Shown piece after piece: positions 1 through 12,547 of a DNA stretch of 64,000 nt. The stretch lies in the NCBI GenBank assembly GCA_963920665.1, contig OY987265.1:14389001-14453000 (forward strand), in the 5' to 3' direction. The notes below the pieces were generated by a model. The model was not told the DNA's origin and did not search any database. It worked only from the letters and a program-made list of their open reading frames with translations. Made by a program: the position numbers and the translations under genes. This DNA comes from Straminergon stramineum. Taxonomy: Eukaryota > Streptophyta > Bryopsida > Hypnales > Calliergonaceae. Each line of letters opens with the position of its first letter. The stretch's first letter is position 1.

Positions 1-700
1 TGACAAGGTCTAAAATGGCTGGTTCAAGTAGGGAAAGTAGCTACGCACATCAAGGATTGACTTTACACGGGTGGACTTCTTCTGAAGTTTTGGTGCATTG
101 TTTGGATTTTGGTGAAGAGTTTGCATACTGAACGAATATCTCTAATGTCTCTAATTTTGTTGACTTATATTTCAATCTTGAAGTGCCCGATCTGAAAGTT
201 AGAAAGCCTAGTTCGGATGCTAATAGCGACTTTCGAAATTTATTTCTGTTGTTCAAATCTATAGGGTTTGATATCTTCTTCTACTGGTGCTTTTTCCTTA
301 AATTTGTCTTTGAAGGTTGCTAAATGATTTATGTCAACTACTATAGACATGGAAGCAACCACTTCTTGACATTTGGACGCTTGAGAGTTACCATAGGTCA
401 TGTGTGTTCGTTGTGCTTGATTGGCTAACCCGGAAGTACCCTAACTAATAACAGATAGTCCACCTTAGAAGCTGTTAGTTGCTTTCATTAATTTTCCAAG
501 CTTATTGGTACTGTTAATAGATGTAAGACAAGATATCTTTTTTTCCATCGATTGATTTTGTTCCCTTTTTTGAAGCTTCCTAAAAGATTTATTTTAATCC
601 TCGTAGATTTGTAAGCGGGCAAATTTGGCCATTAGGGGTTAATTCATGAATGTGGTGTTTGAATTTCATGTGTTTTTCTTTTTCCTTGGTGGTCTTGCAG
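1..700 (+). other. SEC5 intron or upstream part, no exon seen
   Basis: No reading frame here matches the N-terminal part of SEC5. The first recognised exon is preceded by a pyrimidine-rich tract and a clean AG at 699-700, and it starts with two bases of a split codon, so this stretch is most likely intron and the first SEC5 exons lie left of the window. It contains an ATTAGGGGTTAA string near 631-642 that resembles the ends of the TTAA-flanked elements found elsewhere in the window, and sequence around 480-530 that loosely resembles (in reverse) the repeat shared by two later SEC5 introns. Confidence 0.6.
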
Positions 701-3700
701 ATAAGCTACTGTACTCTTCCGAAAAGTTCGACCCAAAGTTTTTCCTGTCCCACGTGCACCAGAACACTGCTGCCGCTGATTTCGAAGGAGCAGAGCAGGG
801 ACTGAAGGAGGACTTAAAATTGCGCAACAATGAACTGAAGAAGCTCGTCAAGGAAAATTTTGATTGCTTCATTTCGTGTAAAAATACCATCGATGGTAAG
901 TGGAGTTCAACACTGTATTGAGCTCACATTTTGTGAATTTGAACTCACCATCACCTATGAACATGGGAGAAAAGCATGTGAACAAAAGTGGTGTTTGGGT
1001 TATTACTGCAGACATACACACGAAGTTGCAGCAGATCGAGTCAAACACTGAAGGGGGAGGAACTTTGCATCTTAGTAACTCCATCAAGCAGGTTGAGGAT
1101 GTTGCAAATCGTGCGTTTTCACCACTTTTGGAGCGACAGGTATATTATCTTTATTTTTTTTAAAGATATGAAATTTTCTTTTACCATTTTCTTTTGTATC
1201 CTTGTAACACTGCTTTGTATAAAGTACTGCACATTTTAGCAACCATGTATTCAATACCCAACAGAATGTACTCAGGGCATTCATATATCAACTCCTACAG
1301 AAAAGAATTTAAGATGTTTCCTATCGGCTCAGTATATTCTCTTCTTGAATTGTATATCTAGAGGACATTCTATTGGTGTTGGGTATGCAGTTGGTGAAAC
1401 GTGCATCTACCTTATTTGTTTGCGAGTGAACGATACTCTAAGATAGTGTATTTCGGGTATGCTTGTGCAACCTTTTAACCGGTATAATTGCCCGAATGGC
1501 CAATAGTGGCTTCCATATCTATTGGAGTTGAAATGGATAGTTCATTTCTAAAGCTTCGAGGAAGGTAGCTAAGCATTCCATTTGAAAGAAAGAAATCCTT
1601 TAGTACATATTTAAATGGTAAAATTATGTTTTGGAAGCAACCACAATTGAATGTGAACTTCCAATGTGAAACTTTCTAGTATTACATTGGCACTCAGATG
1701 TTAACAGTAATATGTATTGTTAAAGACTTTTGTGTTATAAAATGGTCCTTTAGTAGGCATCACATGATGTCAGCAGTTCGGGGTCACTGTTGTTCAGCAG
1801 TATCAGAAAAGTTCTGATATGTAAGATTGATTAGCTGATATTTTTTTGGTGACAGGCTCAAGTAGAACGTATTCGGTCCGTGCAAGGGATGTTGCAAAGA
1901 TTCAGAACTCTGTTTAATTTACCGAGCAGCATCAGAACTCACATCAGCAAGGGAGAGTATGACCAAGCCATTCGAGAATACAAGAAGGCGAAGTCCTTGG
2001 AGTTGTATTCTCATGTGTGTGACTGGAACCCTAGTTTTTCACTTTTGTACCTTTGTTATGCAGCTACGAGAATGAATGAATTAGTAGCTGAATTAAGATT
2101 TTGGCTTATTCTGTATGATGGGTGGATCTTCAGGTGGGTATTCTTAAGCGAGTATTAGAGGAGGTCGACAAGATTGTGCAGGAATTTAAGGAAAATTTGT
2201 ACAAGTCAATGGAAGACCCCCATATTGAAGTTGCACAGGTGAGGACATATTACTACTTCAACCCTTCACAGAACAAGGGTTCACGAGTTGAAGATGACCT
2301 TTTTGATTTATCGTACAGTGGAAAGCATAATTTTAACTGGGGCAAAATTTATATCACTAAACATTAGTCTACAACATGCATTTGGATTGCATTTTATGAG
2401 ATTATTTGTAAGCTCCATATTGAGCTCAAATTCATTTTTTGTCAGTTGGAGACTACAATACGACTGTTGGGGGAGCTGGAACCAGAATGTGACCCAGTTT
2501 GGCATTACCTTACTGTGCAGGTACAATGCTCATTCTTGCAGTTTCATTTTATGTCCTGTTCTTGTTTCTTACTTAACCTCGAAAGGACTGCTGTACATTT
2601 AGGCTACTGTAATTTTTTCACTTTATGCATGATAGTTGAGTAACAGCATGAGTATCATCACAAAATAAAACATGTTACTTGTTCTTACAATTTGTCTTGT
2701 AGACACAAGAAAATTACGAATAAGCATTTCCTCTCGTAAAGGGCTCTTCTGTCCTTTTTGGAGATCAAGTACACTCTAGTTTTTTTTGCATGCTTAGTGG
2801 TTGGGCTCCTCACTTTTTAGACCTGGGTCCAAGATTTGTACTGTAGCTTTGGATGTGTGATTTGTAGTATTTTCATGTGGTTTTCCATGTTATACAGAAA
2901 TGTAATTCTGATGTTGGATCTATTACAGGATCGGAAGATACGTGGACTCATTGAAGGATGCAGTCTGGAGCATGACGCTCGTATGGATGCCTTCAATGGT
3001 CGAGTCCGGGACCGTGTTTTATCAGACGCGCGGTGGAAAAAGCTCCAAGTTCAATCAAACAAGGCTGTATGACTCTATTCCGTATTCCCTATTTTCTTTT
3101 GTTAGTTTTTGGTGAGCAAAGCTGCTGTTTTATTAAACGTAGAGTTTGTTATTCATTATTCTAAACTCAATAAGTTACGAACTCGTCAAATATCCTCATA
3201 ATTAAGATCTAAGCAATTCAAAGACACTGCTTTTAACATTCCTTTTAACATTCAAGGTGAGAGACACCTTGCACCTCAACATTATTTAACAAATGACACC
3301 AGTTAGATCAAGTGGTGTAGCTTAAGCTTGGACGTTATTGAAAGTGCATGCTCCCTTGCGTAAGTGCATGCACAGTAATGAAAATAGAATGGAAGAGACT
3401 GTATTGTGGTTATTCTAATAAAAAAAGGAAAGTAGAGGAGAATTCAAGGTACAAATTCCATGCTCAAAGGATAACATAGGAAAGGAAAACGAACTTAAAA
3501 AAACGACCCGTAAGCACTGAATTCTGTATGGACGTGCCCTTGCAATCACAAACTGATAGAAAAGTACATCAAAAACAAGTCTCGGTATAGCATAGATCTG
3601 AATTAAGAGACCTTCATTACGGCCTTGAAACATTAGGGTTTAGGGTTAATTATTTCTTCTTCTTCTTTTTCAGTCGGTGGATTTCTCATTATTGCTTGGA

Positions 3701-6700
3701 GAGAATGAAAAAGAGGGCAAAGAAGCCAATCTCAGCGACACCTCAAGCAACGAGTCAGATGCTCTTTTGGGACGTTTTATTCGAAGGCTTACTATGGTGG
3801 TCGTGCACCACGTGCCACAGTTCTGGGGTCTCGCACTCTCCATTTTCACTGGGAAATTTGCTGCGGTATGATTATTACGACTTCGGTTTTTCTATTTTAT
3901 GTAGAAGGAAGGGTTTTTTCCTTCATAAGAGCCCCCAATATAAGGTTGGAAAGTTATCTCAACTGACATTATTGAATGGGATGGAATATTAGGGAGCAAG
4001 TGCAGTGGGAAGGAGCTTGTCCAGAAGTAGTGCTAATTCACTGCCTCGTGAAGGATCAGAGAGAGCAACAAGTACTTCACATACTTTGGAGGAGGTGGAG
4101 ACGATGGTGCATTGTATTATTTCTCTTTACGAAGCCAAAGTAAGGCCTCATCTGTTTCAGTATTTACTTAGTGTGAAAATTCTGACTTAAAACAGTTATG
4201 TTACTTAATAGAGGATATGCGAGATCTTGGACCCAAGTGTTGTCCCTCATTAGAACATGTTCGTAGGAGTAGTTGTGTCAAGTTGTACCTAAGAAAAGTT
4301 TTTATTGTCTTTCGTGTAAGTAAGGTGGTGTCATTCTTGATTGGAATAGTATCACTCTTGAGAATAATAATAAAGGCTTTGTGTGGAATAGTGAAACTGT
4401 TTGTGAAAAGAGTAGGAACGTCTTTTGGGGGGCCTATATCGAGCAAAGTTCTTCTCTTTATGATGTTCATTCTCTTTGTTTGTTTAAAACATTAGGGTGA
4501 AGAGGTGATTAAGTGGATACATTCGTGGTGACTTTGCAGGTTCAGGCTGCGTTCTTACAACTTGCAGAAGCTAATGTACTTCGTCCATACATGCGGGATG
4601 CAGTTGCTGATGTATCCAAAGCCTGTGTTGCTCTCCAGTCGAATGACGCTTCTCCAAGTAGCGCAGGTATGCAGTTCTTTAATAGTATAATATTGGGACA
4701 GACAGACTGGCTCAACAATTATTGGACTTTTCTTTCCAATTGTTGCATCCATACCTATAGTAGTTGAAATTAATCATTTATTAAGCTTCAAGGAAAGCAA
4801 CTAATTGTGCCAACAGAAAGAAGAAACCATACCCTACATTTTTGAATGGTAGATATATGTTTTGAAAGTTACTATAATTGGCTGTTAGCTTCCAAAGTGG
4901 ACTTTCTATTTTAGATTGGGCACTTACGGGTTTATTACCGACTTTCTCTCATGTGGCTTTTTGGTTTTCAGGGCTCTCGAACATGGATTTAAGTATTGAT
5001 TGATATTCTATCTACAAGGCCTAATGTTTGCTTGAAATCTGTTTTGTTGAAACTGGCAGCGCAAATGCTGTTGGCGTTGAGGACGGAGGTCACAAGGATA
5101 TTTGTGCTGCGCATCTGCTCTCTCATGCACACTGCCACTTCCGAACTTGTGACGGAGGAAGATTGGGAGCCTGTTGCCACAGTGCAGCGCATTTCCTCCC
5201 CTTTTGCCATTTCCAGTCTACCCCTGAGGTTTCAGGAATTGATGGTGTCGGCTCTGGATCACCTCACTGAGTACGTTTTTTAACTTGTTTCTTATTAGAC
5301 GTTTGAATACATGTCTTGAAGCAATGCATTTACAGGTTGAACCCATTCCTCTGGCTCTTTTGAGTGGTTTTCATTATTAGAATGGAGTTTTTTGGGGCGA
5401 GTCTTGTCCCCCTTTTTTAGAGGAATCCAACGCACTAAAAAAACATGTAATTTTGATAATGTAGGAATAAGTTATGAATTGTTCAAGTTCGAAATAGTGG
5501 GGTCCCAATCACGAAATTAGACTACCCTCGAACCTTAATCATTGCATCTGCTCGGTATCGCATGCAAGCATCTTTTGACTGTGATAGAATATAAAAGTAT
5601 CTCATCTCTTACCAATCACATGTGTTGTAAAAGGGTCACTTTTCAACGCATGGGAATAATTTCCTTACCTTATATCCTGTGGTGCACACTGGAATCTCAC
5701 AGTGGTTTATGTGTGCATGGGCCATGGATCAGGATGTTGGAAAGGTTAAGTAAAGACGAATCTCAGCTGCACGAAGATATGATATTACAGTTGCACCAGA
5801 TGCAGGATACAGTTCGTTACACTTTCTTTGAATGTTTCTTAGCACTCTCAGGTAAGTTCTATCATTTCTGCAATTGAAACAAAGACTATTATAAGCATAT
5901 TATATGTAAGGTAGAGCATATTATATGTGTCCTAAAGTGGGATATTTTAGATCACTCTAGGCAACCCTGTTTTCCTTTCAAAGTTCAGTGGCCGTAGAAA
6001 TTTGCTTACATCCAACTTTGCTAATTGAAGGCCAACCAAGGGTATGAATAGATGAATTGCTGTTGTTAATTGCGGTCAGCATAGGATTCTGGATTAGGTC
6101 TCTAATTTGTGTTGTTACTTTTTTTTTTAATGCAGTGAACTTAGAGAAACTAGCGAATGAGTTGGCTCGTGTACCAACTGATGGAGAGGCCGAGGATCAC
6201 GAGGGACAAGCGTGGCATGATAGGTTTGTGGGACTTGTGGCTGGAGTGGAGGTTGCTAGCATCCATCAACGCTTGCTCATGGTGCTCAGCAATGTTGGTT
6301 TCTGCCATTCCACTCTTCTTCCCGAGCAAACACGGAAGTATGACCATGTTTGGACCTATGAAGGGTATGTTTCTCAAGCTTGACAATAACAGTATTCTTA
6401 GATTTCATCCTTTATACGAATCTTTTCTGTGCGTAATGATGCTTTCTAGAACGGAGCCTCTTGCAATGGTTTCACCACAACCATAAAGGTTTCATCAAGA
6501 TGCAAGGTTTCACTGAGAAGATGTTTGGATGTCCTTATAGTTTAACGAGAACAAATGTTTGAATAAAAACCGTGCTGATGTGAATGTGATGGATGAAATC
6601 GTGACACAAGTTGCATTTAGTATAAGAGAGATTTTGCATACAGAGCTGCGTTTTTAGCTCTTGCAAGTTCATTGTTCCACCATCCTTTCCTCTTTTACTC

Positions 6701-9506
6701 CATCATTCTTGTGGCTCCACATAAGCCTATAGAGATTTGGATGGTCTTCGAACTGGCTTAATGATGTTATGAGAGTTTTCTAAGGTATCTATTGCACATA
6801 CTTTGTTTTTAATTGAATGTTTAGTTTATGTTCCAAGACATGTGTGTGTTATGTTATTCTATGTTAAATTCTTGTTCTTTTTGTGCAGATCTGATGCGAC
6901 CAGCAAGGGAGGAAACATGGCGACGTATGACGAAGTGTCAAATACTCTTTCTGAATTAGAAAAGAAGGTTCTTAATCACTATAACGTTGCTAAGGTGAGG
7001 GTGCTCTGTTTTTTAGACATTTGGAATCTCTTAGAAAATTATCTTGTTTTCGTTTGGCATCATCCTTTGGAGATTTTGGTGATTGTTCTTCGTTTATGTC
7101 GTCAGCAGATGCTGATGAGTTTATTTATTTTTTGAATGTAGGCTAAAGAAATTCAGAAGGCGACAGATGCGTATTTGTTGCATGATGGCAGTCAGTGGGC
7201 TTCCTCTCCTCCAGTGAAAGTAAGCTTTAGGCCTCTCTCTATATTCGAATATCATGTCTTTTTTGCTTGGGACCTGTAGCAATTATCGCATTAAATCTAT
7301 TTTTAGTTTCCACATCGTTACTGCAAAGAGGCTATGTTTGGGATGCCTTGCTGAGAAGGCGAAGTGGGTTTTTTTGATGGCAGGGTTTTCGGTATTCTTT
7401 AATGGAGCTTATGCATCCCTTGGTCACCACCCATGCAGAGGTCAGTGAACTTTCTCAGTGGCAGGATTTGTTGGGAAGAGACTAATCTATCGTTTGAAAT
7501 GAAGAAAGTTCTGATGTCCAATGAAAATGTGACAAATGAGCGAGAACACCAGATTGGGGCCTTTCTTTCTCTGCAATGAGCTTGTTGTGTCAAATAGAAT
7601 TGTACATGCGATGTTAGGAAAAGTGACACTCTAGAGTTTTTGAATAAGGTATTTTACAATCATTCAGGATTATACTGAGGATTATACATTTATGTCTTCA
7701 GGATTTTATAGAGGCATATGAAAAATGTACATTTCTATCCTAGATAGAGACTTATGATTAGCTCCTTGTTCCAAGCTAGAGTTCTAGAATTTTGCTGGAT
7801 TCAGCTCTATTCAAACGAGGGATTGTACTTGACAATCTTGTGTTTGCTGTACTGTGCAGGTATTTGCTGGGGCAAAGCCATTTTTGGAGAAAGCCATCAA
7901 CTCTCTAGTGGAAGCACTGATGGATTCGCTAGTAGCCCTTTTCACTGATAACAAAAGCACGGCGTTTCACAGATTTGATATCAATGGCTACTGTCAGCTA
8001 ATGCTTGAGGTTTGTTGCGCTAATGCTTCTCAAATTTTTCTCATGTACCATTTATGTGCTTCAGATAAAAAGAGAGGGAGCCAATTGAGCACGTTTGAGT
8101 AGGTTCTTGAGTAGGTTCTTGTGTACAGTGTCTGTTGCTAGCCACTCAAATGAATGAGCCCTAATCCTTTTATGAAATAAGCGACATGTACCGTGCAGCT
8201 ACATTGTGATATATTCTATTGAGCTTCTCATAGTTTTTTATCTGCACTTCCAAAGAGACACAACCTCTTAGCTTCTTTGTTTATGATTTGACTTCCCATG
8301 TTCCCTTCAATCTTTTATAGATTTGCACTACAAGCTATTGATTCTTTCGTTTATTAATAACTCAAAGTTTCAATCTTTTTATGTATGGCTTGCAATTCTA
8401 TACGCAGGTGGAGTACCTGCAAACAGTTTTACAAGAATACATGACCGCAGAAGCCTACGACCTGGCTGGCAACTTCCGTGCTGTGTTACTAGAAAAAGTT
8501 ATGGAGACGGTTGCCGAAGTGACAGACCAACACAACCATGGTCGAGGCTCTCTCAGAGGTGGAAGCACAGACGGGTACGACTACGGAGGAATGACACGTG
8601 AAGATTTACAAGTAAATTCTCAACCCAGAACCCTAAACCGTAGATAGAATTCTAAAAACAGTCCTTTATTATGTCCACGACACACATAGCGTTCTAGAGG
8701 AGCTCTCTCAACATCCATGGGAAAGGAATTCAAATTCTTTTTGTGCTCGAAATAATATGCCTTACTGAACGAATTATTTCAAAACTTTAGTGACGGTGGA
8801 AAAGAGAGCCTTCAAAAAGGGGAAATTAAATCAGACTTTGAAAAAGCAGTCTGTCTCGAAGTCCAGATTCTAGATGATGACGAGAGCGCTTAAAGGCAAT
8901 GTTTTGTCCGAATGAATTTCTCATTTCAGTCATCCAAAGTACTACTAGAATCTTTAAAGATAACCTTTCTTTATGACTAATTTGATGGAATTGAGGTAAA
9001 TAGTATATTTGCACTATGATAAAACTGAAAATGTGAACATTTTAATGAAGAATTCAGGCGTTAATGGACCAAGTCTGTATCCCTAATTCCCATCCTTCTC
9101 TTCCTGTTCGCAGGGCCTTGCCCAGGACCACATCCAAAGCTACCTCCCCACAGAGCTGAAGCGCACTCGCTTGAACGTGCTTTGCTTCATGGAGGCTCTT
9201 CCTGAGCCCAACCCACTCCTCCTTGGCGGAAGACGAGTCTCCCAACTCAACAACCCCAGACAACGCTCCACCTCCGCGTATGGCAACAATGGGGCCGTCT
9301 CGGGGCGCAGGAGTCAGGGCAGCTTCTCCAGTCTAACTGACTCCGAGTCAGGCAAACTCAGCTCCTCGGGATTGCCGCCCATTCCGCACGATTCCCCGCG
9401 AGTGCAGGACCGGCAGTTTATGCGGGTGCGGCAGGAGGCCAGGAGGCCCAATTTTAGGGTGAATTCGCAAATTACTTTTGTAGATAGTAACGATGACTTG
9501 AGGTAG
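701..9506 (+). CDS. SEC5: Exocyst complex subunit SEC5, 18 exons, 5' end missing
   Basis: SEC5 is a subunit of the octameric exocyst, which tethers secretory vesicles to the plasma membrane. The exons I assign are 701-895, 1012-1139, 1856-2014, 2134-2238, 2446-2520, 2929-3066, 3674-3865, 3993-4139, 4540-4666, 5060-5270, 5733-5851, 6136-6364, 6889-6994, 7142-7219, 7384-7440, 7860-8009, 8408-8611 and 9114-9506. All have GT..AG borders and joining them keeps one open frame of 936 codons. Segments recalled from plant SEC5 proteins are plain: a stretch with KENFDCFISCK, then RSVQGMLQRFRTLFNLP, EYKKAKSLEL, ILKRVLEEV, YKSMEDP, ELEPECDPVWHYL, and near the end YCQLMLE and LKRTRLNVLCFMEALP. Arabidopsis SEC5A is about 1,090 residues, so roughly 150 N-terminal residues lie outside the window. 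The C-terminus is a serine-rich, probably disordered tail, ending at the stop at 9506. No frame break was seen; it looks functional. Confidence 0.95.
1490..1725 (+). repeat. Dispersed repeat copy in SEC5 intron 2
   Basis: This intronic stretch resembles 4690-4940 in another SEC5 intron. Shared pieces in the same order include a run ending TATTGGAGTTGAAATGG / TATAGTAGTTGAAATTA, AAGCTTCGAGGAAGG / AAGCTTCAAGGAAAG, an AAGAAAGAAATCC / AGAAAGAAGAAACC piece, AATGGTA, GTTTTGGAAG / GTTTTGAAAG and a closing CTTCCAA..CTTTCTA..TTGGCACT. It is probably a short non-autonomous element inserted twice. No terminal repeat or target duplication was resolved. Confidence 0.55.
4690..4940 (+). repeat. Dispersed repeat copy in SEC5 intron 9
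   Basis: Second copy of the intronic repeat at 1490-1725, in the same orientation and with the same order of matching blocks, at roughly two-thirds identity by eye. Confidence 0.55.
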
Positions 9507-9588
9507 GTGTAGGGGTTTACGTTTGCATTGGGGATGAGCGTTATAGAAGGCGCAGGGCACTTTGTCCATCGAGCCTACCCTCGGGTAG

Positions 9589-9910
9589 GGTGCTCACGGA
9601 GCTTCGGATATGGGGCGCTCACAGAGCTTCTGAATGTGGTTCTGAATGTGTTTATAACAGAGGTTCGGATGTGTTTATACCAAAGGTTCTGATGTGGTTC
9701 TGATAGAGGTCCTGATGTGTTAATACCGAAAGGTTCGGATGTGGCGTTCACAGAGCTTCTGATCTGGCGCTCACAGAGGTTTTGATCTGGTGCTCACAGA
9801 GTTTCCGATATGGTGCACACAGAAGTTTTGATATGGTGATCACAGAGCTTCTGCTGCTATTAGACCGGAGCTTCGGATGTGGCTCTCACAGGGGTTCTGA
9901 TGGAGGATTT
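9589..9910 (+). repeat. Imperfect 23-bp tandem array just 3' of SEC5
   Basis: The array begins about 80 bases after the SEC5 stop. The unit is about 23 bases, of the form YGCTCACAGAGCTTCTGATA plus TGG. Units are clearest at 9743-9860, where five consecutive copies are 23 bases long and differ at a few positions each. The 5' half (9640-9740) is more diverged, with GGTTCGGATGTG and TTTATACC spacers. It probably lies in the 3' UTR or just beyond it. No open frame runs through it and the spacing is not a multiple of three. Confidence 0.8.
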
Positions 9911-10069
9911 GATGGAGTTCACTGTGTATGATATAAAGCTTTTGGATTTCTGTGCAGATGTTATTCGGTACAGCAAAAGTCTATATTATTGACGTATCAA
10001 TTACAACTCACCGTCTCTTTTCCATCTGTCATACAGTCCGTTTTATGGCCTATTCTGGTGAGGTTTCCT

Positions 10070-10258
10070 GAGTTCACGACCATGACTTGCGTACAGGTCT
10101 GACAGGACCTCAGGGGATCCAGTTTTAGGGCTACTTCTCAAATTGCTCATGCTAAGCTTAGGACATTAGAGCTTAGGACCATTGCCTGCTTGCAGCTCTG
10201 ATATGACCTGAGGGGACCCAGTTTTAGGGTTAATTTCCAAATTTCTTATAAGGTAACA
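10070..10258 (+). repeat. Two decayed copies of the SEC5 last-exon end
   Basis: The end of the SEC5 coding sequence (about 9405-9485: a GACC..CAGTTTATGCG block, then AGGAGG, then CAATTTTAGGGTGAATTCGC and AAATTACTT) recurs twice downstream. Copy one at about 10077-10150 has GACC..CTTGCG, ACAGGACCTCAGGGGATC, CAGTTTTAGGGCTACTTCTC and AAATTGCTC. Copy two at about 10178-10255 has GACC..CTGC, ATGACCTGAGGGGACC, CAGTTTTAGGGTTAATTTCC and AAATTTCTT. The copies are closer to each other than to the exon. Neither keeps a coding frame. They look like relics of local tandem duplication of the gene end. Confidence 0.6.
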
Positions 10259-10778
10259 AGGCCAAATTGTGACCCCTTTCTAAAACCCACCTGGTCAAAT
10301 TCGTGCCTAAAGTGAATAGCCTCTATTTCATGAGAGATTAGGGTCACATTTGGGTCACACCTATTTTCAGCACTTCGAAAATTCATAGTTTATTCATATG
10401 GTGTCCAAAAATGCATTGTAAGATAATAAAGAATATCCTTTTGACTATCATCAAGATTCTACAAGAACTTTTTCAATATCCATACCTTAAGTTAGGTTCT
10501 TGTTTGTTTGTTTGTTTTATTCATTTGTTATGTTGAGATCTCTGTGACCATGTGTCCTTGGTTGCATCCTTGGTATCGTCAAAAAGCCCTCATTAAGGAG
10601 GGGTGCATGGGCATTGTTTCTTGGCATTTGGATAGACAATGTGAAAGTCATTGAATTTCCAAGTTTTTTTGAATTACAAAAATTAGAAAACTAATTTTAT
10701 TTTTATTTTGGTTGCGGCAATGATGCATGTCACACTAGAACTAATGAGAAATATGCAGGTTTGTTTACTTTGGCACCT
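10259..10778. other. Intergenic, nothing recognised
   Basis: AT-rich spacer without a credible open frame. The segment 10262-10390 contains phrases such as CCTTTCTAAAACCCACCTGG and TTCATAGTTTATTCA that recur near 22150-22260, so it is probably part of an old dispersed repeat. Confidence 0.4.
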
Positions 10779-11290
10779 TTAACCCTTGAAGGTTTTTGAC
10801 TATGTTTTCACCAAAAATGCTCCAAAACTACCATTTCTAGTACAAGTACCAAATTTTAGAAAAAAAAAACATTTTTAGACACATGCAACTGTGGGATCTT
10901 GTAGAAAATTGGTTTGAGAAGATGCAGAAAAAAATTTAGAAATTTCCACCCTATAGATTGCAAGATATTAGCAATTGAATTGACAAAAATCTTTTTTTTG
11001 GCCCTTCAAAAAATTGGGCAGCTGTTCTTTACAAGGTCATATTGGTATGAAAAAATGTCGAAAATGATGGTGTGTTTCGAGAGTCATTCTTCAAGGCAAG
11101 TTGGCTACGTACATGTTTGAAAATTTTCAGATCATTTGGAATTGCATATTATAAGTAGAAGTAGAGAAAGATTCAAAATACAAAATTGTTAAGAATCTAC
11201 TTATGGAATTGAAAAATGCCAATCCCAACAATTGTAATGTTGTAATAAACAATCTACATCCTTTGATTTTATTCTTTTAAAAAAATATTG
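10779..11290 (+). repeat. Dispersed element of the TTAA family, copy 1
   Basis: The copy starts at TTAACCCTTGAAGG. Its internal sequence is strongly similar to the reverse complement of about 28380-28912: both have GTTTTCACCAAAAA, ACAAGTAC, GATCTTGTAG, GGTTTGA, GCAAGATATTAGCA, TTCTTCAAGGCAAGTTGGCT and GGAATTGAAAAATGCCAATC in the same order. The right end is not clean and no matching GGGGTTAA was found. No protein-coding capacity is apparent. Confidence 0.75.
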
Positions 11291-12545
11291 AAAATTGAAT
11301 CAAATAAATGACATCAAAGTTTATTTTAGAGTAGAGAATCCATAACTACGTGCAAACTAAAACTCCTCATAACTTTCATCTCATTAATAAAAAAAAAGGA
11401 ATGATTCAAACCTTTTCACACATAAATTTCAAAAGTAACATGTGATAAGCTCCTACAATTGATTTTAGACTAAGTAGGAAACAACACATTTGGAACTTTA
11501 AAGGAAGTTAAAGTGATGTACAGATAGTGGCACCTCCAAGTATTCACTTTAACCCCTATTGTAAATTTCCTAGGACTTTTTTGAACTTCTTCAAATTTGG
11601 TCTAATTGAATAGAAGCCAACATTTTGATAAGTTTTATCAAGTTATTTTGAGTTGTAACCGTATAAATTCAAACTAGACAAGTTAGAGATCATATAGGCA
11701 TGAAACACAACAATATCACTTATGGCAGATTGTCATATTACAATGTTTGACCATGAAGGTGTTAAAATTGTGAAAGTAATTTGAAGATTTCAATCATCTT
11801 TTCGCATGTCAAATCTAAAATTGAGGTCACCTATAGCAAATCAAAGTTTTAAATTGTAGGTGAAATTTTTAGATTTTTCAAACACAATCAAGTTTTACCA
11901 AGGAGTGTCACTTTAAAGTGCTAGGCACCTAAAACAAACTTATATATATATTTTTTTGTCTAATAGCAAATCAAAATTTTAAATTGTACATGAAATCGTC
12001 AGCCCCTATTCAAAACTTGAATAGATTATAAACCCCTAAATGTCAAAAGCATCAAATTCTTCATGTTGACAAAACTTTGAAGTTAAATAAAACCTTACTC
12101 CTCTACCCCAAAATAACTCCATAGTTTCATGGAATGTGTATGGTCCAATTTAATTCCTAGATTTCTCATTCCAAGCTTTGAAGGTCAACTTTGGCCTTTT
12201 GAATGATATCTACAAGATATACAAGTGTCTTAAGAAGTTTGTGTCTATGCCATAGCTTCGCCTTGCCCATGTGGTAGTTGTTAATTATTGCCACTTCCCA
12301 CATTCATTGTTTCAATCATGCACTGCTACCAAGTCAGGAAAACATTGTTGAGATTTGAAGTTTGGAGGTTTTGGAATGCAATATGTGTTGCCTTGATCAT
12401 ATCGTCAATTGTACGTTGATTGCCAACCTAGTTTTGTAGTGATTGGATAGCATGAAACCATCCCAAGTCTAAGATTGTTCAGTGGTTGATTAACAAGCTT
12501 CAAGTTGAAACCATCCTTTGAAAGCTCAGAGGCCAAAACAGAATC
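11291..12545. other. AT-rich intergenic, nothing recognised
   Basis: No credible gene. Isolated TTAACCCC (11549) and AAACCCCTAAATG (12040) strings hint at more fragments of the TTAA family, but I could not pair them. Confidence 0.4.
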
Positions 12546-12547
12546 AA

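Noticed and set aside
3630..3652. TTAGGGTTTAGGGTTAA, a telomere-like string
   Set aside because: Only two and a half plant telomere units inside a SEC5 intron; too short to be an interstitial telomere.
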